From Atopsyche davidsoni (Eukaryota > Arthropoda > Insecta > Trichoptera > Hydrobiosidae), in the NCBI GenBank assembly GCA_022113835.1, contig JAILWY010000021.1, forward strand, positions 5,456,001-5,520,000: a stretch of DNA of 64,000 bases, written 5' to 3'. The position numbers and the translations under genes are program-made. The notes under the pieces are model-generated. The model worked only from the letters and a program-made list of their open reading frames with translations. It made no database searches and was not told the origin of the DNA. Of this stretch, positions 59,206-64,000 are shown piece after piece. How positions within the stretch are numbered: the stretch's first letter is position 1; every line of letters begins with the position of its first letter.

Positions 59206-59430
59206 AGGCGCAGCTGTGGCCGAGTGGCGCGGCGTCGGCTGCTGATTGACAACTCCAGATAAATTTATTGCCTGGTCTTCCAAACCAGAATTCTGGATAT
59301 CTGAATGCACGGACTGATTCTCTTCTTTGACTTCCAGCCTTCAGGAATGGAGAAGAAGCATCGGACAGCCTCAGACAAGGAGATTTTTTGTGATGATTTA
59401 TTTCTTGGATTCGATCCGAGATGACGCTCC
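59206..59430 (+). repeat. tRNA-Ser/Leu-like 5' half in a mixed-composition block
   Basis: GCAGCTGTGGCCGAGTGG (59210-59227) is close to the 5' end of a eukaryotic class-II tRNA (Ser/Leu type). It contains a perfect box A, TGGCCGAGTGG, and is followed by GGCGTCGGCTGCTGA. The tRNA 3' half does not follow; the nearest box-B-like word, GGATTCGATCC, is about 190 bases away near 59413. It is therefore a tRNA-derived SINE head or a tRNA split by later change. The 105-codon minus-strand frame across it is considered a shadow. Confidence 0.4.
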
Positions 59431-59950
59431 CGGTGACAGGTTTATCATAATAAAGTAAGTTCAATGATATATATTGATCGAGAATATAAATATTTTAAGT
59501 ATAACCGTCGGAATACATGTTTTGGGATTATAAAAATAATGAAACTACTATAAGAACATTATACTTTGTTTGAAGTCTCAAGTTTGGACGGGCAATAAGC
59601 AAAAATAATAAATTGTCTTACATAACTAAACATTTAATAATTCATGATTATATTTGATGCGAGTCCGTGTAAGTATGACAAATATATAACTATTTATGGG
59701 TGGTAAAATTTCAGAGTAAATTGAGTAAACATCTTCTGTGTTCATAATAAAGATATATGTAAAAAACGTGATTATTTTTAATGCATTATGAACAGAATGA
59801 ACGATATTTGCTTCCGAGAAAACAGAAATTTTTAATTGATAATAGTGTGGAAGCCTTTACAAGGCCTTATTAAAAGAAAGCTCTCTAAAACTACATATGG
59901 ATAAAAAATATTGGAATTGAAATATACACGTACGTGACATTTTTTTGCAG
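59431..59950. other. AT-rich non-coding stretch
   Basis: Nothing supported apart from a GTAAGT word at 59455. It ends with the acceptor TTTTTTGCAG at 59941-59950. Confidence 0.5.
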
Positions 59951-60199
59951 CTCAAATCAATATTCCAGATGGTATCGAGTCGTCAGTTATGCGGTGGAAC
60001 TTCAGGCCAACCGACCGACTTCCGGGCCGCATATAGCGCCGGGGACTTCAAAGGACGAGTGGCGTTCGTAGTGGTGCGCTCAGTGCGAGCGCCGCCGCGC
60101 CGCGTGTTCCGCGTCATCTCGCCCCACGTCAACATATCAAGTGAAAAGTGTTCCCGAGCCGAGTGGATAGGCCCGGTGTGTAGCCAGGAAGTGCTCTAA
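59951..60199 (+). CDS. Candidate terminal coding exon, unrecognised protein
   Basis: TTTTTTGCAG (59941-59950) is a good 3' splice site. The next 246 bases are open in phase 0 to TAA at 60197-60199, with an internal ATG at 59969 giving 76 codons if translation starts there. Codons from 59987 on are rich in G/C third positions (GCC, GGC, GTG, CGC, TTC, AAG), in sharp contrast to the AT-rich flanks. The peptide is basic, with a short hydrophobic strand-like run (RVAFVVVRSV) and Arg/Pro clusters. No family is recognised. It could be the last exon of a + strand gene whose earlier exons lie elsewhere, or a GC island that happens to be open. Confidence 0.4.
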   Translation, partial: LKSIFQMVSSRQLCGGTSGQPTDFRAAYSAGDFKGRVAFVVVRSVRAPPRRVFRVISPHVNISSEKCSRAEWIGPVCSQEVL

Positions 60200-60541
60200 C
60201 GAAGCATTTCACGTTTATATATATATATTACATAACAGCATTACTATAGTTTTTGGATTGATAACATACGTAACAATTAATTTGCAGTATAATAAATACA
60301 TTACCAATTAACTACAGTACTTTATAAACTATATAAACCCTTGAAAGGTGAAAGTACTCACACAAAAAAGTAATCATAATTGGCTGTTTTATATAATGCG
60401 TGTAATTTTTTTAATCACATAAAACAGTTTCTGGTTGTCGTTTTGGATAAACACTGTGTTGTACATTCTAAAAATAGCTCCAATTTATGTAATAAAATAT
60501 TTTTATAAGATTAAATTGAATTATGTTAATTATATTAACTT
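60200..60541. other. AT-rich non-coding stretch
   Basis: TATATATATATATTACATAA follows the candidate stop. AATAAA-type words near 60290 and 60490 could serve as poly-A signals if the upstream exon is real. Confidence 0.4.
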
Positions 60542-60745
60542 TGTTCTTGTTGAGGTACAAGGCTTTTGATTGGTGAAGATCCATTATTGTAACTTTGTAT
60601 TTTTGTCTTCACATCACACCCTATACACCGGGTCATCATCAGTTTAGTCATGCATCTGATGATGACCCGGTGTATAGGGTCGAAAGTAGTTATCCAAATA
60701 ATTCTAATAAACTCAAAGTGAAGACAAAAATACATAGTTACCTTT
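60542..60745. mobile_element. Hairpin repeat, GATGATGACC family
   Basis: The core is a perfect 25-bp inverted repeat (60619-60643 with 60656-60680, ACCCTATACACCGGGTCATC...) with a 12-base loop. An outer pair, about 60591-60612 and 60719-60741 (TTGTATTTTTGTCTTCAC / GTGAAGACAAAAATAC), encloses it. The left flank TTGGTGAAGATCCATTA is shared, in reverse, with 37196-37322. It is non-coding and MITE- or fold-back-like. Confidence 0.8.
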
Positions 60746-60799
60746 TATCATTACATGGTTTTAACTGTTATCATGTAAAATTGACTTGACTCTGAAATC

Positions 60800-61140
60800 T
60801 AACTTGTTGTTCTTTGGCGCACTTTGGCCTGACGGTGACGGTACTTTGACCGCGGCGCCGGTCGCAACCGGGCCGACGTGTCGGCGCCTCAGAAGAGAGT
60901 TTGTATGACAGACGACGCGCGTCATAAGGAAGTAATGGACGGTCTGTTGACTTGTGGCGTATTGTGTCAATCAATCTCCCCGTTTGTTTGATGGGAGCGA
61001 TTACTGCGGGGAGCGCGTGGGGCCGGCTTCAAAGCGCCGCCGGCGAGTGTTCGCCATTAGCTCTCGCTGGGTGTCCCGGCGGCGCCATTTGCCCTGACTC
61101 ACCCTATAATTGTGGCCTGGACGATCCTCTATTTGGATAA
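60800..61140. promoter_or_regulatory. GC-rich island
   Basis: Contains CCGCGGCGCCGGTCGC, GACGACGCGCGTCATAAGG, TGTGTCAATCAATC (Meis/Exd-like TGTCAATC), GGCGGCGCCATTTGCCCTGACTC and many CpGs. GCCATTTG links it to the other islands. It lies about 600 bp after the candidate exon ending at 60199. Function as enhancer or promoter is inference. Confidence 0.35.
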
Positions 61141-61378
61141 TCTGTGGATCTTCAGAGATATCCGAAAAAATAATCTCGCTGTAAAAACTGTGATTTTCGC
61201 GGCTTAAACGCAAATCTCGTTCAATATTTACTCAATGACTTTTCTGTGTGTTTCTTGTTTGTTTTATTTTTGATGAAAAATTATACAGATTTGAATTAAT
61301 GATTCTTTATGGTTTACCCACAAATTTGATGAAATTTAAGAAATATAAAGTCGTATGTAATATATTTAAGATTTAATA
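61141..61378. other. Non-coding stretch
   Basis: AT-rich; nothing supported. Confidence 0.45.
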
Positions 61379-61615
61379 GTGGATTCAGTTGTTAAAATTA
61401 GATGTATTGCAGAACGTCGAGTTATTTTAGAAGAAAGGGGTATTGTAAGCGAGCTGCGAGAGTGTTGTTTCTCAGTCCCATTATTTGGTTCTGTCATCTG
61501 TCAGTCGGATGTGGTATGCATGGTAGGCGAAGACACCCCATTATACTGTTGTCTGAATAAACAGCTAATAAAGGATCATAACAAACGTAGACCAAGAAGT
61601 GCTTCATACACGTAG
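61379..61615 (+). CDS. Unrecognised open reading frame
   Basis: A 78-codon frame starting at a GTG, with no ATG until codon 44, and of more balanced composition than its flanks. The peptide has scattered cysteines and charged residues (for example RRVILEERGIVSELRECC) without a known domain. Absence of an ATG means it would have to be an exon fragment, but no strong acceptor is seen directly upstream. It may be chance. Confidence 0.2.
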   Translation: MDSVVKIRCIAERRVILEERGIVSELRECCFSVPLFGSVICQSDVVCMVGEDTPLYCCLNKQLIKDHNKRRPRSASYT

Positions 61616-62275
61616 AGAGGGGTAACTTTAAATAGATTTATGAAAAACAACAAGCTTTAAATATTTTCAATATTATATTTGAATTTATTACATGTAAGAA
61701 TGTTTAATTGAAACAATAATCATTTTAGTGTACAAACTATCTCTTGTGGATATATCTGTATAAGAGATTTGTTAATACCTTACTAAGCAATTTAAGTTGA
61801 AAAAAATAAGTATGTGTATAAATTAATGAAGATTTCATTAATATTTAAATACTTTTATTTTTATAAAATAATAGGACTCTCGTAGAATATTTTTTTAAGA
61901 AACTCGTTTCAATGATTAACTAGACATAAGCTCATTATACTCTTTTACCATTCACTAAATCGAGATGTTTGTATTTAATGTAAATTAATTAATTATCAAT
62001 GTAGAATATGTGTAATAAAGCATGCAGCTTATTTATCATATAGAGACAATATGTTTTGTATAAGTCAAAGCCTTTTCTTTGCGTTTATTTCAATAACTCT
62101 AAACTATTTAAAAATGCATTTAAAAAATTTCAATGTTTATTCATTTTCAAATATAGATAATATGTTGATTTATATGATGTTTTGTAAGCTAATATATTCT
62201 CAAAATTTTCCCATATATAGCACTGTAATATACGAAATATTTCATAATTAGTCTTGTTCATCTGAGCATATATTA
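61616..62275. other. AT-rich non-coding stretch
   Basis: Nothing supported. Confidence 0.55.
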
Positions 62276-62279
62276 ATCG

Positions 62280-62445
62280 TGAAAACGGCCGCAGCAGGGT
62301 TTCAAATCAAACGCACACACAGAATCCGAAATGCAATTTGTCTGCACCAGCCATAGTCAAGTCCTCTGCCGTCGCACAGGATCTAACATGGCGGTGCTCA
62401 AAGGGGAGTCTGCCACCATCTTGTGAGGCATCTATTTTGTTTGTG
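62280..62445. promoter_or_regulatory. Patch with two YY1/Pho-like sites
   Basis: AACATGGCGGTG (about 62385-62396) and GCCACCATCTTG (62412-62423, reverse complement CAAGATGGTGGC) lie about 20 bases apart in opposite orientation. Each differs from the YY1/Pho consensus by one or two bases. The patch is GC-richer than its flanks. Confidence 0.35.
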
Positions 62446-63640
62446 TTTGAATTTGAACATCAAACCAACGCTTGTCTGACTCATAAATATAAAATCGTTA
62501 GATTATATTTTTTATTATATTATAATTGCTCGATGCTGATGCTGAATATCAACAAATAGATATTTATAAAGGATTAGAATATTTAAGATATTGTTTTATA
62601 ATTCTCGTATATCATTCATAAGAATTTAAAAATATTTTTCTGGTCGAATTTAGTAAAAAACTGTCGAAATCAATATAAGGCCTGTTTCCGGTATACTTTT
62701 TAAGAAAATATTATACACGTTCAATATATTGAATTATTTGATATAAAAACATGTATTGTTAAAAAAAGCATAAGATAACAAGAATTGGAGAGGATGAGTA
62801 TTATTTTGTTTAAAAAATCTATACATATAAATAATAATATTAAATTCTAACTATGTGGTAATTTTTTCCTTAATTTTAATAAAATTCGTATTATTTTAAT
62901 ATAAAAATGATATATTTTTCCATTTTTAATATTTTAATTTAAAAGTCGATGAACAATCATATTCCTATCACCTTTCACTAGAAATATTAACAATTTTACA
63001 GTTCCTCTGAACCATAGGCATTCGAACCTTCTTGGTATTTCCTTTTCATCAAGCCAGACCTTGTTCTGGCCTTTCTTATTCTAGTTTTTTCCTGATCATA
63101 GATGCTCAGTATCAATAGGAGTACAACCATATAAACTAGCAGTGCTTACTTCACTTATTCAACGTGTACTTTTAAGGTAAAAGAAAATAAATTAGTTTAT
63201 ACAAGTTTTTTATAAATATTATTACGGTACTTTACATAAATAGGGTAAACACATTTTCAAAGATTTTTCTTAAATAAAATTCTGACGTCACAATAAAAAT
63301 GTAAAATGGTTGATGTTATCTAAAATATACTTTAATATTTTTAATGAGAAATAATCTCCATTTTATGACTATCGCGTCTCGGTAGTTTCGGACTTTCAGT
63401 AGCAAATTCAAGGTTTCATGAGTGATTCGATTATCTAAAATATTGTATACAATATTTAATTATAAAAACCATGGTTTTCACATTTACGTAGTGCGATGAT
63501 TTGAAATGAATGAATGAACCGATTTTTTTATTTTTAATCATTTGAAAAGCTTCGTTCGTTTTTGTTAATAATATATTAGTTTGACCACTGTGCGGTGGCA
63601 TTACTTGGTCATATTATGATTGATATGACACAAACAAATC
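62446..63640. other. AT-rich non-coding stretch
   Basis: No gene; a TGACGTCA CRE-like word lies near 63283. Confidence 0.55.
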
Positions 63641-63644
63641 TAGA

Positions 63645-63860
63645 AACATCTCAGTTTCTGCCGGGGAGCAGCGCGCAGCCAATGCGCGGAGGTGTCGGCT
63701 GACCCTCCGGCTCAAAGGCCGGCCAGCACAGTGGTGCGCCTGATGCAGCAGTCGGGCCAGGTCCTATTAACATTGAATGATTGGACGCGGCGGCCTGTTG
63801 GCGGCACAGTGCGCTTGTCATGCTGGAAAGCTATCGCCAACATTTGAAAAGCGCATGCAA
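63645..63860. promoter_or_regulatory. GC-rich island
   Basis: Contains GCCGGGGAGCAGCGCGCAGCC, CCTCCGGCTCAAAGGCCGGCC and GGACGCGGCGGCCTGTTGGCGG. One minus-strand frame is open into the AT-rich flank but has no domain. Same character as the other islands. Confidence 0.3.
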
Positions 63861-64000
63861 TAAACAACGAGCTACTTATTTTATTGTATTTTTTTTTACG
63901 ATGAAAATTAAACATACGTTTATTGTATTTGGTGTATACATTACTGCCGTTAAATTTAATAAAATATTTTTTAAAAAGTTGTTTATTAAACTGTGCGCTT
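63861..64000. other. AT-rich window end
   Basis: Nothing supported. Confidence 0.5.

Noticed and set aside
59147..59464. 105-codon minus-strand frame
   Set aside because: It lies antisense to a tRNA-like box A block and shows no coding pattern.

Overview
This window is eukaryotic nuclear DNA. It is very AT-rich, with no dense reading frames, many short hairpin-type (MITE-like) repeats, tRNA-derived repeat heads, and isolated GC-rich islands of 100-350 bp in AT-rich sequence. The style suggests an arthropod, most likely an insect and plausibly a moth or butterfly. That assignment is inference from composition and repeat style, not from a recognised gene. No complete protein-coding gene, rRNA or confident functional tRNA gene is visible. 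It is best read as a gene desert or very large intron, as often surrounds developmental genes.

Layout. Positions 1-13 kb hold AT-rich sequence with four perfect CAG|GTAAGT splice-donor contexts, all on the + strand (after 1914, 4194, 11489 and 12424). They suggest a + strand spliced transcript, perhaps a long non-coding RNA or a gene with very short exons. This stretch also holds a fold-back element (5996-6540), a nested hairpin element (7054-7347) and two GC islands. From 13 to 46 kb there is mostly featureless AT-rich DNA, broken by islands (15.1, 20.2, 23.3, 24.3, 27.8, 30.7, 32.4, 38.6, 39.4, 40.1, 40.6, 43.4, 44.0, 44.7 and 46.3 kb) and dispersed repeats. Positions 46,668-49,022 hold a striking array of a 404-bp unit that reverses direction in the middle. 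From 49 to 64 kb there are more islands, two minisatellite or G-rich tracts, two candidate coding exons with GC-rich third positions (58,280-58,489 on the minus strand and 59,951-60,199 on the plus strand) and further hairpin repeats.

Main discovery. A single 204-bp element at 19,834-20,037 and six 205-bp copies inside the 404-bp array are the same family. Each has about 36-bp imperfect terminal inverted repeats beginning TGATTA/G and enclosing a complete tRNA-like cloverleaf with box A and box B. The single copy resembles a Thr (TGT) tRNA; the array copies carry TGA in the same loop position. This is a DNA-transposon-like (MITE) shell carrying a tRNA module, not an ordinary SINE. In the array it has been amplified with a 199-bp spacer into 4 direct plus 2 inverted copies that look identical by eye, and the whole is bounded by a 13-14 bp direct repeat.

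The GC islands share vocabulary: GCCGCCATCTTG-type YY1/Pho sites, ACAAATGGC, and CCGGGGGCGGAAA. This fits a set of regulatory elements, possibly Polycomb-response-like, but remains untested inference.
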